Positions 1 to 21,300 of a DNA stretch of 64,000 nucleotides are shown one piece after another. The position numbers were made by a program, and so were the translations under genes. The stretch lies in assembly GCA_024036415.1 (NCBI GenBank), contig JAMWET010003067.1, positions 293,501 to 357,500 on the forward strand, read 5' to 3'. How positions within the stretch are numbered: position 1 is the stretch's first letter; every line of letters begins with the position of its first letter. This DNA is from Prochilodus magdalenae. Taxonomy: Eukaryota; Chordata; Actinopteri; Characiformes; Prochilodontidae. Under the pieces are notes generated by a model. It ran no database searches and was not told where the DNA came from. It saw only the letters and a program-made list of their open reading frames with translations.

Positions 1-789
1 TAGCCCGACAAACAAGAAAATCTGTTCATTGGACTCTCAAAAGACCGTGATTAAAAGCATAAAAACATTAATATTCATTTAAACCAATGTTCTTCTTCGG
101 CATGACCTTGGTAAAGTCTAAGGACAGCGAAAAAAAAATGGAGACATTGAAGAAATTAGAAAATGACACTTCGACTGAGTTCTTAAAATCCTGAAGCTAA
201 CCTTGTCCAGATTGATCATCTGACTAAAAACACTGTTCATGCTTTGATCTCTGCATTTGCAAATGCAACAGTGCAATAACAGGATTCTTACGTAACCTTG
301 ATAAAAGGAAACAGATATGTGACCCACATAGGGATTACATACAAACCAAGCCTACTACAAACATAAACAACACACTTTAGAGATACTTCAGATTTTAAGT
401 TATGAGAGAAATTCTGCAGAGAAGTTTATACTCTGACGAGTAATTAATTTCACAAATTATGTTGACCTGAGAACATGAGAAACAGACTGGTAATAAGACA
501 AAAAAAGAAAAAACAAAAATCACACTTTACAACACATGCATTGAAGACTGGATACAGAATTACTCGTGCAGTGATTAAACATTTCGGATGATTGTTTGTC
601 ATTGTGATACTGCTTTATAGTCGTTGTAGTGTTGCAATTTTATAAACCTTTTATAACACAAAACTTTTTTGTACCCTAAGATACATTAGCCTTTACTGTT
701 TTAAATACATTGTACTTTGCTATTACAAAACACGATTGTAAACCGAGCACTGAGAGATCACACACACACAATACTGGCCAATTTTTTTT

Positions 790-795
<6 letters not shown>

Positions 796-885
<90 letters not shown>
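796..885 (+). repeat. (AT)n microsatellite
   Basis: About 45 AT units in a trappc8 intron, past the last exon seen. Frames reading YIYIYI here are not genes. Confidence 0.95.
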
Positions 886-888
<3 letters not shown>

Positions 889-1187
889 TGGTATTTATGT
901 ATATATTATATATACATAAGTATTTTAAATGTTAGAACAGAATTAAGAAATATAAATGCAGCCAGTGTTTAACTGAAATTATTTTTTGTATTGTAGTGCA
1001 AGTAAGGTGCATTAAATAGCTACAGAAAAGATCACAACATCATTCTCGTTTAGAAGAGTCTTTTCATGGGTGATAAGGCTATTAAACACAAAAAGCAATG
1101 TTCCAGACTTCAGTATCTGAACACTTAAGAGCATATGCTGACATAAGCTAAACACACCAATGCGTACACATGCACACAGACACAGAC

Positions 1188-9953
<8,766 letters not shown>

Positions 9954-10053
9954 GGCGCCGCTCCACCGGGCAGTCTGGGCAAGAACCGGGAGGCAGGCGG
10001 GTCAGACGTGTGCGTGTCACCGAGCAGAGGAGCCGCTTTTGAGTTAAAAACAA

Positions 10054-13000
10054 GTCCCCTACTGACAGCCCTCAGCAGCCATGATGGTTTCTACGGTCCT
10101 GCTGATCGATTTAATTCCCATCGAGCACCGCGACTGTCAGGTGATAGCAGAGCGATGGACTACAATTTCTTACTTCAAAATAAAAGCGCTATTCTCTACA
10201 AGGCCGAGTTTAGTCTTAAAACATAGAAGTCAGTACTGAACACATTGAGAAACGCTTTCCAGAGGTAACATTATATCTCATGTATATGTTATAGATATGA
10301 TTTTGGTTATGTGTATACTGGCTTTTTGAATCCTGCGTACTGATTGGCTGTTTGAATCGTATGTCAAGTGACTATTGGAATCCTGCATTCTAATTGGTTA
10401 AATCTTGTTTGATTAAAAGGCTGGTTCAGCGTTGTGATTGGTTGTTAATCTTTCAATTCAAACCTCTGATTTGAAACAGGTATGTAAGACTTTCAAGCAC
10501 AAACTTTGCTTAGGACATGGGTGGACACGAGAGAGGGGCAGGCAATGCACTGCACATGTACAAGGCAAGCTCTCTCCATAATAAAAATAAAAATAAAAAT
10601 AAATCCATCTACCAGTTACTAGTTCAGTAGCAGCAAATTTGCTGTCTGAATCAACTTTATTTCTGTTATGTTATTCCCCTGGAGATAATACCGCTGCACC
10701 CTTTAATTTATCTCTGAGTTACTTAGTTTATGAGGCTTTTAAGGTAGCTTCCAGTACTGCATGAGATAATGCTAATTTTCATGTTTTACTTTCCATTTCT
10801 TTTTTATTAAATTTAAAGTTTTTTATTAATTTTAAACCAGTTTAAAGTTGGAACTGATACAAATTTAAAGCCACTAGGCCATAGTACCTTTTACATACTC
10901 ATTATATCTTTCTCCATTACTTCATTCATTCTTTTTGTGTCAGTCATTTACAATAATAATGGTGTGCATATTTTCGTCATATCTTTTCTACATATTCTAT
11001 ATAAGATGCTTTTGGTCAACAGGTTATTCCCCTGAACACAGAGCTATGACAAGCCCAGTTCTTTCTCAGCCACAACAGAGTAGGACTGGGAAATTTTTTT
11101 AGGGTGTGATTTTTTAAAATTCATTATTATCCTCAATATGTAATATTGGCTGTATGCCAATATCTACTAATGCTCAAGACTTTAATAGCAGGAGATTTAT
11201 TCATTAAACTAATGTTATTTATAATATATGAAAGATACTGTTTCAACTCTTTCTCTACCTCTGTCTCTCTTTTTTTTCTGGTTAATTTATTCTGCATAAT
11301 TATTCTGTTTATTTTTAGACATCTTTAAATTTTTATTGAAGATGTTTGTTTATTTGTCTTATTGTGTTTTTTTTCTATGTTTTAAAATTACTATCTTTGT
11401 CCTCATGAATATAAATCCATCTACCACACCATTTTGGGCACCTGCCTCTTTCAATTCAGAGTTATCTTGAGGCTTTCGCAACTGCCTCCATCATTTCTCT
11501 GAAGGGCTCTTCCCTCAAGCTGCCCTGCAATACCCTGGTAGCTGTAGGCTTTGCAAGGTGAATAACCTACAAAACCTCTGCAGCTGACTTACATGGGCAC
11601 ATATCTAGCACACCACCCCTCCCCTGCTGCACAGTTCCACTAGGCATGGCCTCCTTCTTCTCATTGGTCCCTTCCAGTCTCTCCTCCCATAGTATGGTAA
11701 GATCACTTGCTGTAGGGTGTATACTCGGGCTTCTTTTTCACTGGGACAAATAAAAAGGACTTTGTGATTTCTTACTTTTGACTAAAAATCTTAACCTGTT
11801 TTAAGAGGTCTCTCAGTTAAACTCTGCTCTTTGTCATGTCAACATCAAATGTTTTTTTAAATATTATATTTAATTGCAGTTTCTTTATGTGGCAGTTGTA
11901 ACAAGATCAATAAAATACCAATAAAACAAACACCTAGCCACTCTGTCCTCTCATCACACACTAGAAGCTCAACACAGAGCCCCAACATTTCACATACAGA
12001 GAATCAGTCACGGCTCACTGAAAGAGTTATTTTTGGTTATAATAATTAAAACATTGGTAAAACTTTACATTAAGTGTCGACTACCAAAAAGTCACATAAG
12101 TTAACATGAAGTAATACGGTAACAAAGTTTGAATAATGTTCCTTAACATGTAAACATGTAGTTGTTATTAAATGTATTACCATTATTTAAGCTTGTAAGC
12201 ATTGTCAATGTATTACATGTTAACTAATGTATTACTTAATGGTAGTTCACATTTAATGTAAAGTGTTACCAATATTTGAATTACTGTAACCTAAAATAAC
12301 TCCTTCAGTGAGCTATGACTGATTCTCTGTATGTGAAATATTTTGACTCTGTGATAGATGTTATAAGATGAGGGAAGGTGAGGGAAATTCTAGACATGCA
12401 GTATTACTTATACAAAGTATACAAAGTGATAGAGTGATACAGATAGAGACAAAGACAAAGACACAATATAGAGTATTAAAAAAATAGAGTCGTTCAGTGT
12501 CTGTGTAATGGAGGTAGTGGTATACCATTTGTTGTGCATATTGAAAAGATGACTGATGTCAGCCATATGTGTTGAGCTGCTAGTGAACATTATTTACATA
12601 AATATGAATAAAACACTAAAATATCATTTCAGGTCATATTGGTATATTAAAAACATTGTTTCTGATGTCTGTCTGAACAAGGGAAAAAACCTGTATGGTA
12701 TGACACGGTATGACACACTGCACCTGTCCCTATTTGACATTGATAGAGTTGACTGAAGCCTTGATCTCACCAGACTGAAATAACACCATCTTGTGGATTA
12801 AGAAAGCAAAGTATTTCTGGGAAACTATTAGTCTGCCAACAAGCTTAATGCATGTTAATCTTAATACATAAGAATATTAATATAGAGTATTTGTGCATCA
12901 GTGTTTTTGTACAGTTTGAAGCCATGAAAATTATGTTGCAATAATCTAGAATCTACATTTCATATATGTGCAAGTCTTATATGTCAAAAGTACTTAAGGA

Positions 13001-13340
13001 AATCATTGTCAGTTTTGTGATTACAGTCATAATTTGAATTCAGTGATAGGTTCAATTCCCAGCATAACTAAAGTAATATAGTGAAGACAAGTTAACCACA
13101 TAGATGTAAATTATAATAGGTCTGACACTGAACAAGTGTGCTAACTTTCAGGTTAGTTCTGTTTATGTGTTGTCATATGGGGAAAAACAAAGCTTTCTGG
13201 TAAAGACAGATCTACTCTGCTTCACAATTTATTTAGGTCATAAAGTTTACATGCAGATTTACAAGTATAAGGAAGGTGCACAGCGTAGAGCAGTTGTGGT
13301 ACACTGACACTACATGCACTTGGAAAGTACCCAGAGGGAC
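10054..13340. other. intergenic region between trappc8 and the RNF gene
   Basis: No convincing gene is present. The stretch is AT-rich with short simple repeats (AAAAT units near 10580-10600) and a palindromic element at 11.95-12.38 kb, listed separately. The open frames here are short, lack splice context and resemble no family I know. Confidence 0.6.
11987..12339. mobile_element. palindromic MITE-like element with long terminal inverted repeats
   Basis: The left arm (11987 to about 12075) contains ATTTCACATACAGAGAATCA, GCTCACTGAA, GAGTTATTTT and ACTTTACATTAA. The same words return in reverse complement in the right arm (about 12251-12339). Each arm is close to 90 bp and roughly 80-85% matched by eye. 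Weaker pairing continues outward to about 11950 and 12378. The core has TTAACATG/CATGTTAA words and ends in GTAAAGTGTTACC, reminiscent of non-autonomous teleost DNA transposons with 'ACACTTTACA' ends. No transposase and no clear target-site duplication are visible. Confidence 0.65.
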
Positions 13341-13341
13341 A

Positions 13342-13347
13342 TATAAA
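13342..13347 (+). promoter_or_regulatory. TATA-like box of the RNF gene
   Basis: TATAAA lies 50 bp upstream of the start codon at 13397. A start about 25-30 bp downstream would leave a 5' UTR of only about 25 nt, so it is plausible but tight. Confidence 0.35.
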
Positions 13348-13396
13348 CCTGCTTGCTTTACTTTCGGTTATGTAGTTGGCTTAGACGGCGGAGACT

Positions 13397-16300
13397 ATGG
13401 ATGGCAGTGCGACAGAGGATGAGTGCCCGATTTGTATGGGCACTGTACAGAATCCTTCCGAACCATCTTTATGCTGCAGAAAAGTGTGAGTAAAACGTAG
13501 GACAGCTGTCGTTGTTCTTTAGAGCAGTCAGATACTTTACATATGGAAAGTACTGTATATAACAGAGTCGTACACACATGCGTATGTCTAAGCAGAAGTT
13601 TTAGCCTGGCACTTTTGAAGATTTGTTTTATATCAATACTTTAGTGTTATAGGAAAGCTGTGAAAGTAATGCTCTGTAGTATCCTACTTGTAATTGCAAT
13701 GTCTTACCTGTAAGGTAATGCTGTCAGTTTGTGAGGTTGTTTAATTGCTTCATTTGGGTAAATGAGTTATTACTGGTATTCACAGTCCCTAGGTAGGTAG
13801 ATGCAGTCTTAGTATGAAATATACAATAAATGTCAAGCAAAGACAGAGATAAATACAGTACTAGACCCAGTAAAGTAAAATCCTTCTGATTACAGTCACA
13901 GTCTTAGCCCTAACCAAAGCTGTTGCGAAGAAATCTAAAGTCTTCTGAAGAACTATTTCTGTCTGTGTATGTGAGCTTATGGAGTATTTGTGCTAAATGT
14001 CTGTTTGTTATATAACTGACTGTCTGCATATAATTTCTTATAAATGTGCTGGTACTCCGGGCAGCCTGAAAGTGAAAGTATCCTCAGGGGAAATTCCATC
14101 ACAGCTGAACACGTCAATAATGCTGAGGCCAAAGTGCTATGTTTATGTCTGCACAGTATTTCTTATGGTACTGTTGCCCTAGAATTCTAGAGATAGAATT
14201 GTATTATGTCATATCATCAAGAAGAAAAGCAAAAAGTGAAAATAGAAAATGAAGTATCATTAGGTTTGTTGGTATTTCAGCTATTGCCTTTAAAACAGTT
14301 TCACAGTCCTCATCTTTGGGCTTGAATCATCTGGCTAACTAATAAATCCTGCTTTGTGGAAAGCCTACCAGGTCTTGCATAATTGTTATGGTTGCTGTTT
14401 GGAACTACAGTTTTGGAAACAACTTTTTTTCTATGTATTTTCACTTTATGCAAGTGGATTATCTAGGACCTAAATGCCTTATAATATCTCATGAAAAATG
14501 GATAACTCATACTTAAAGGTAAGAAATTAAAAAAACACAATGGTCTCTGATATTTGAACAGTGTTGTTTATGATTCTCTCTTTCGGTTGTTTTCTTACTA
14601 GGTTTTGCCAAGCTTGTCTAAGAGAGTCCACCAGAGAAAGGAATCACTGTCCCCACTGCAGGACCCAGTTGCCTTCCCCTGATGGCTTGGCATTTGGGGT
14701 AAGAGAATAACATCCATTTGAAGTCTTGATCTAGACTGGTAATGCTAAAGCTGGTTACAATTAAGCTATTAAAGAACCCGGTTTAGGTCCACACGCAGGA
14801 TTTGTTTTGTAAAGTGGAGAATTTTAAATCAAACAAAATAAGTATTTAAGCCTAGCACATTAAAACATCCTGTTATTTCTTGCAGCCATACGGACACCAG
14901 TACCTTGGCCCGGCTTTGCTCTCTGAAGACCCATTCAGTCTTCAGCCTGCTGGGTAAGTCCTAAATGAATATAATTTAACTCAGGAATGAGTATACTGAT
15001 GAAGGAGAAGGTTCATGCTGAAAGAATCCCTTAAGTTACACTGCATTGAAATATTTCTTATTGATTTTGTTTTCTTATATGTCCACCCACAGTATCCTCA
15101 ACAGGCTTAGACATGCAAACATCCATCTGGCAGCAGTGCAGAGGGCCCAATCCACAAACATTGCCCTGGCCAATCAGCAGGCAGCTCCAGTCCCAGCTGT
15201 ACAGGCCACTCCTTCTTCTTCAGTTTCACGTACTCAGAGATTGCCAGGCACTCACTTGTTCAGAGCATGGCGTTCAAGACGAGCCACTCAAGTGACCCCT
15301 GGTTTCAATCCAGTGGTCCCTGTCATTAATGCTTATGCCATGAATGTTCAATCAGCCCCTGCTGCACCACTTGCCTCACCACCAGGGTCTTCCTTTGGTC
15401 CAGCAAACCCTTCCCCTCTCATTATACAGGACGCTTTATCCGAATTCGATGAAATGTGAGTTTACAGAATCTTTTTGGTGTCTGGGAAAACCAGTTATAC
15501 AACATCAAGAATTTGGCATCATGTCCGAGATCTTACAGGAATACTCCTGCATTTCAACTGAATCTCTTCTATAGCACACTGTTAATCATAGCACATTCTC
15601 CCAGCATTTGCTAATTTACTTTATTTCTTTATTGATTTGAGTCAATAAGTAATCCAAACTTTTACAGAATACAGGGAAATGTACTGAATTTTGTACCTCT
15701 GGAACTTGACTGTAGGAGACAGATGCAGTGGATGTACATAGAATACTATTTTATGTTACAGTAAAAGCTGTTTCACTTACAGGGCTTGGCGAACTGAAAT
15801 TGAACTCATGGAAAATGCACCAACACAACTTTCAGGGTAAATTGACTCACTCATACTCACACATATTTTATATTTTCAAGTGAATTTATTGTTCACAAAT
15901 ACTGCCAACTGATTCTTTTCTCTTTCTTATCCACTTTTCTTTTTCATCCAGCCATGCTGTGCGAACATTCAGTTGTCCATACTGCCTGCAGGATGGACTG
16001 GATGATCTGGATCTGCGAGATCACTGCAATGACAACCATCTCAATGATACCAGACGTGTGGTCAGTGATAGTTGCTGAACTTATAAAGGCACTACATTCC
16101 ACATTCATCATGCCATGGCGGCAGTCAGTGCAGTCATTTTGCAATGGCTAAGATGATTGAGGTGTATGTTGTCTGGCCTTTTTTAGGTGTGTCCTGTGTG
16201 TGTGGACTTGCCTCATGGTGACCCACTCTACCAAAGCAGGGACTTCATTGGCCATCTCAATCTTCGCCACTGCTACTACATTGAGGACATGACTGTAAGA

Positions 16301-17143
16301 GTTACTTAAGCTGTTTTGTGACATTTAGTCATCTTTCTTGTTGGTGTTGCCATGTGTGCTAAACTGGAAGATACTGAAGAAGCCTTAAACAGGGCAACCC
16401 AATGCAATACAATCATCATAGAATCTTCATATGGTCGATGGACTCAAAAGACCTCCATAAAAAACTCTAGCTAGCCAGAATTGCTGTCATTAGTATAAAC
16501 CACATGCAGTAAAAGATTAATCAGGGCTTGATACAGTGCTAGATTTGACTGAGAAATCATGTGACGACACAACCTTAAAAAGTTCTGTTATGCAATAGGA
16601 AATAAGCACAGGTAATCATCTAGGGTGCGGATAGTTCTGGGCTACATTGGCATGCCACACCTGCTTAGTGGGGAAAACAACCAATAGAGTCATATTCAGG
16701 CACTGATGCATGGACAATACTTCTGTATTTGAGTAAAAGTTGATTGAAAAAAATAATTATTTTATAATTATAATTATTGTAATTATTTAAATAATTATTT
16801 AATAATTATTTATTTAGAAGATCTACCAGAGCACAAAATATATTGGACATGGATGATAGTTAAGATTGCTTTACATTTATTGTGAATATTATATAATCGT
16901 AAGAAACATAGCTTACTAAATCAGTGCTTCATGTCTTTAATCAGAAAGGTCTCCTTATTAGAACTAATCCACCCAAATATTAATCAATAACTTAATGTGT
17001 ATTTACAACTAACAATGTTTATTGATATAGAAATACAGACTTATATCTTTACAATTTGTTTCTCTGTTTGACAGAACATCCACCAGAGTGATGATATCAA
17101 CTTGCAGGCCGCTATTCTGATGTCACTGACAGAAGCCAAATAG
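13397..17143 (+). CDS. RING and Di19-type zinc-finger E3 ubiquitin ligase, RNF114/125/138/166 family
   Basis: Exons: 13397-13485, 14602-14698, 14886-14953, 15093-15455, 15783-15836, 15952-16060, 16187-16294 and 17075-17143; 957 nt, 318 aa, phases consistent. Residues 10-49 form a RING (CPIC, LCCRKVFCQAC, CPHC). Residues 50-222 are an Ala/Pro/Gln/Ser-rich spacer. Residues 232-288 form two zinc fingers (CPYC..HCNDNH and CPVC..HLNLRH with the LPHGDP motif) typical of this family. Residues 302-317 (INLQAAILMSL) fit a ubiquitin-interacting motif. Such proteins transfer ubiquitin from E2s and bind ubiquitin chains. The position beside trappc8 and mep1b matches human RNF125/RNF138. However, the middle C2HC finger of those proteins is not evident, and the RING His ligand is Lys29, so I leave the orthology open. 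The family call is firm; the exact gene is not. Confidence 0.85.
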
Positions 17144-18245
17144 AAAGTTTACTGCTTGCACTTGGGAACAATTTGACACTTTTCTATAATCCTTACATTT
17201 TATTTAGATCATCAAAGTGCTTTTTTGTAGTACTTAGTATTGTACATACTTAGTAAGGTTTTTTATTTTCTTAATTAAATATTTCAGCTAAGTATTTCAG
17301 ATATCATTCGAAACGAAACTACCCACTTCTGTGCTACTTCATTTTTGTGTGAGGACTGGTACCACCCATTAGTTGCCACATCACATGTCACCACATCATA
17401 TACCACAAACAAATATCGTAATAGATTTTTTACTTCAATTACGTTTTATGTTATATGCTTAAAAATGTTGAATGTGGATAGTTATTGATATTTGCATGGC
17501 TCCAGGATATTTTCCCTTCATATTTCTACTATTCCAATGTTAATACAGTACTCATACTTTCACTGCAGTATGGTTTCTTTGCACTCTTTCCAGCCCTGGA
17601 ACATTTGAAAAAAAGTCTGACAGGAAAGTACAACAAAGAGTGCCACTCTGTACTGCTGGCTAGTAAGGCTTATCTACAAGGAACTAACACAAACAGAATC
17701 GTTAAAAAATCACAAAGTATAACACATTATGCTTTTCATATGCAACAATAAACAGAAATCAGTGATGTTTTGCACTTCAGATGAAATGGGTTGTTTTTGA
17801 AATCAGGAAGCCTAGTCATCATAGTGATTGCGTTTTTCCTGCTATGGTCAGATTTCTAATACCTCAAATATTAGACAAATTACACATATATTTACACAAC
17901 TGCTACTTGCACTTTTCACTCAGGATTTTCACTCAGGCTTTACACTTCATTTATTTTACTGTATGTGATCTTTTCAAATATGTGCAATAAAAAAAATTCA
18001 AAAGTGTTGAAGTGAAAATGTTTCTGTGATACTGCATGAAATGACAAACCATATGTTAGTAACTCAAGAAAATCACATATCAACAATAATAAAAGCAACA
18101 CTCTAGTTGACTCAGCACAATCGCATTATCAATCTCACCATTGTCCCTGTTACTTAATCAACAGCAGCATTATCATTCATTCATTACACTTCTTATCAGC
18201 GTATCCTCCTTATCAATGCCACCTCAGCACTTTCTCTTTTTTTTT
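17144..18245. other. RNF 3' UTR and meprin upstream region
   Basis: No coding sequence. Candidate poly(A) signals (AATAAA) occur at about 17745 and 17986. From about 17540 onward the DNA is recognisably related to 32.3-32.9 kb. Shared words include TTTCCAG..CTGGAA..AAAGTCTG and the ATGTGCA(A/G)TAAAA..TTCAAAAG block at 17980 and 32694. This marks the left part of the tandem duplication. Confidence 0.6.
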
Positions 18246-18249
18246 TTTG

Positions 18250-18256
18250 TATATAA
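18250..18256 (+). promoter_or_regulatory. mep1b: TATA box of the first meprin gene
   Basis: TATATAA is followed by CC(T/A)ACACAAAC, matching TATATAAA..CACACAAACA at 32877 before the second meprin. It lies about 80 bp upstream of the start codon. A CTTATC GATA-type site sits about 60 bp further upstream in both copies, consistent with the gut/kidney epithelial expression known for meprins. Function is inferred from position and conservation. Confidence 0.6.
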
Positions 18257-18336
18257 CCTACACAAACGCATAAGAGCATAGAGTGTGTAGGAGAAGCAGC
18301 ATACATACTCGCATCTGAAGGGGAACGGCAGAAACC

Positions 18337-21300
18337 ATGGCCTCTTATGGGACCCTTCTGCTTCTCTGCTTATTATCTGCAGAGAAGTTGTGTTTGGTGA
18401 GTTTCAATTCACTTATTTCAGTGTTTCAGTGTAGATCTCTAGAGGCCAAGCTATGGACATTTAATGTATCTTCTGGTTTATGTATTAAATGACCCAGCTG
18501 ATGTGCACTGATATGTAATGCATTAAATATACTTATATTTAAATGCGTGCATAATTTACACCTAAAATATGTTCCATCATTGAGACATTTTCGCTTCGTT
18601 TCAGGACAATTGTAAAGCATGTGACAGGAAAATTATGTTCTTATAACATGTGGTAAGGCAAGGATGGGAATTTCCTATAGATAGGAGGATTCTGGAGGGT
18701 TTTCCAGTGACATCTGCTACAAAATTCATAGGAAATATCCAGTAATGTTTACACAGTTTATAATACACATAGCAATTACATGAATTCATTAAAAAGTCAT
18801 TACATAGAATCATTAATGTTGTTTTTTGGGAACTGAATTGTTAAGAAAATACTATATATAGATATCCATAGTATATTATGATTTATTACAGTACATGATA
18901 TATCATTTCATGAGTTTTATCTGTTCTTAAAATATACCTGGGAGGTTTCCAGCCATGACAAACGTAGCAAACTTTAAAGGGAACTTATAGCAGTCTGTTT
19001 AATAATTGGGTTATGGGGGTCTACAAGAATGGATTTGCATTCATCAGTTCTTTGAAAATACTATATTCTTGCCATACTGTACATCTGTGTTCACCCTTTG
19101 TATGAGAGCATTTACGAGGAAGGATTAAAAAATAGGCTAATAAATAAACCAAAAGAAAGGGAAGAAATTAGAAAAACATAATAGGTTCCCTAAATGCAAA
19201 TAGTGGCATTAACTTTTGTGTTGCGCAAGCGTTTACGAGTACGGCAGCTGACAGGAGCCTTCTTGGCATCCATGTTAAAGACATTCCAAAGCCTGATTAA
19301 AAATAAAACATTGCAATAAAATAAACAAACATGAATTCTAATATTTTGATTTGTTGCATATCCCACAAATCTGATTTGAGATGCTGCGGCTGCATTTGTA
19401 GAGGACTCTCCATATGAATAATTCTTTGCCAACTGTGCTGGTGCACCTTTTACCCATCCATGCAGAGATGGGTACACCTACATACACACAGTCTAGTGAA
19501 CACACACTAGGGGGCAGTGAGAACACTTGCTTGAAGCAGCTGGCAGCGCTTTCCAGAGACCTCAGGCTGGATGCCTTTCTCAAGTGTACTTCATTCATAT
19601 CCTGGTTCAGGGGAATGAACCAGCGACCTTCCAGTCACAAAACTGGTTACCTAACCTCCAGCTTCCAGCTGCCCAATGAGAATCAATTACACACACTGCC
19701 TTTGTTAAATGGCAGGGTTTCTAAACATGTCACTGATAATTGATTAACACCGCTGACCAATAAGAGAATATGAGAAAATACACCTTAATGCCCATAACAC
19801 ACTATTGTGTACCATTGTGAAACACAAAACAGTACACAGGGCTTTTGAGATAAATGTGTCCTTTTCAGTCAACAACAATTTCAGTCTATACCTTTAAATA
19901 AGACTCAAAATGATTCATGTATGAACAACTACATACATGTAACTCATACCCTTCATCTTTCATTTCTTTTTTCCCTTTCTGCAGCCTCTCTAGTAGATAT
20001 AACTATTATATTACATTGCATTATTAAATAAAGCTAATATTATGTTTTATGTTTTATCCTTTTGCAGTCAACTTCCTCACTTTCAGGTAAGACTTCCTAT
20101 CTGAATATTACAACATCATCCTATCTGTTCACATAATCATGTCTGCCATTCAAAAATGTAACCTTGATCTTGTATATCTCTTTGATATCAGGTTTTACGG
20201 AGGTGGACGTGGATCAAGGGAAAGACTCGGATATTTTCGATATAAACGAAAGTATGTGTGTGTAAATATTGTTGTGTTAAATACAGTTAGTGCATGCTTT
20301 CCAGAAAACAGTCATGTTATTTTTTCATTAATACCATCAGCGACTCACCTCTAGTTTCTGTTGCAGAAGCAGGGCTCGATCTGGTAGAAGGAGACATTGT
20401 CATTGATGAGGTTAGTACATTATTTTATATAACCTCCATTTACCCCTTTGTACCGATAAATTTGAGTTAAAATGAAAGGCGAGTTGACAACAAAACCCAA
20501 TGTTGACTCAGCAACAGTCTTTAATTTTGGACAGATGTTGTCTTTTGTCATGTCTTTTTTATCGGTTTCCTGGCCAATGCCCAATATTCTATTGTGTTGT
20601 TAATAGCAGTACACATATATAACCAAAAGGCTGAAAAGAAATGATTTGAGTGATAAAACAGCCATTTTAGACATATAGTTTAATCAATTAGAAAAAGGCT
20701 TTAGATTTGTTCTCAGGGAATGCGTGGACCAAAAGACATGTGACTTCAGGTGTGAACAATAATGGATTCCATATGATAAAATTGTACGCTGATAATACCA
20801 TACATAGCAAGTGATACAAATATTGTGTCGCTTCTCTGCTGTTTTCATTTTACTAAAAATTCCATAGACTACAGTATATGAATTTGTGTGGTTAACAGAC
20901 GGACGGCAAAAACTCTATTCTGGGTGATGAGTATCGTTGGCCAACCACCATACCCTACTACCTTGAGGATAGCTTGGGTAAGAGCATGTAATCTAATTTC
21001 GTTGCCCACTGTCAGTGTAAATATACTGATCAAGATTTCAAAGGCAAAGACTGATCACAGATAAGCACTGCCATGCTAAATAGTCTCATAAATACCATGC
21101 CAATTTTGTATGTGCAGAAATCAATGCTAAAGGAGTAATACTGAAGGCATTTGAGCAGTACAGGCTGAAGACGTGCATTGACTTCAAACCCTGGAGTGGC
21201 GAGGCAAACTACATATCTGTGTTCAAAGATTCTGGGTAAGGAATAAGAAATATGCAAGATCTGAGTGGGAGTGGGTAAGGAATACTTAAGATCTAAAAGG

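Noticed and set aside
717..935. Open frame rich in Tyr-Ile over the (AT)n tract (also at 3071-3313)
   Set aside because: The frames are the AT microsatellites read as YIYI; no start context, splice context or family.
1..1187. Search for the next trappc8 exon
   Set aside because: No segment with acceptor, correct phase 2 entry and the expected sequence was found; the next exon is probably outside the window.
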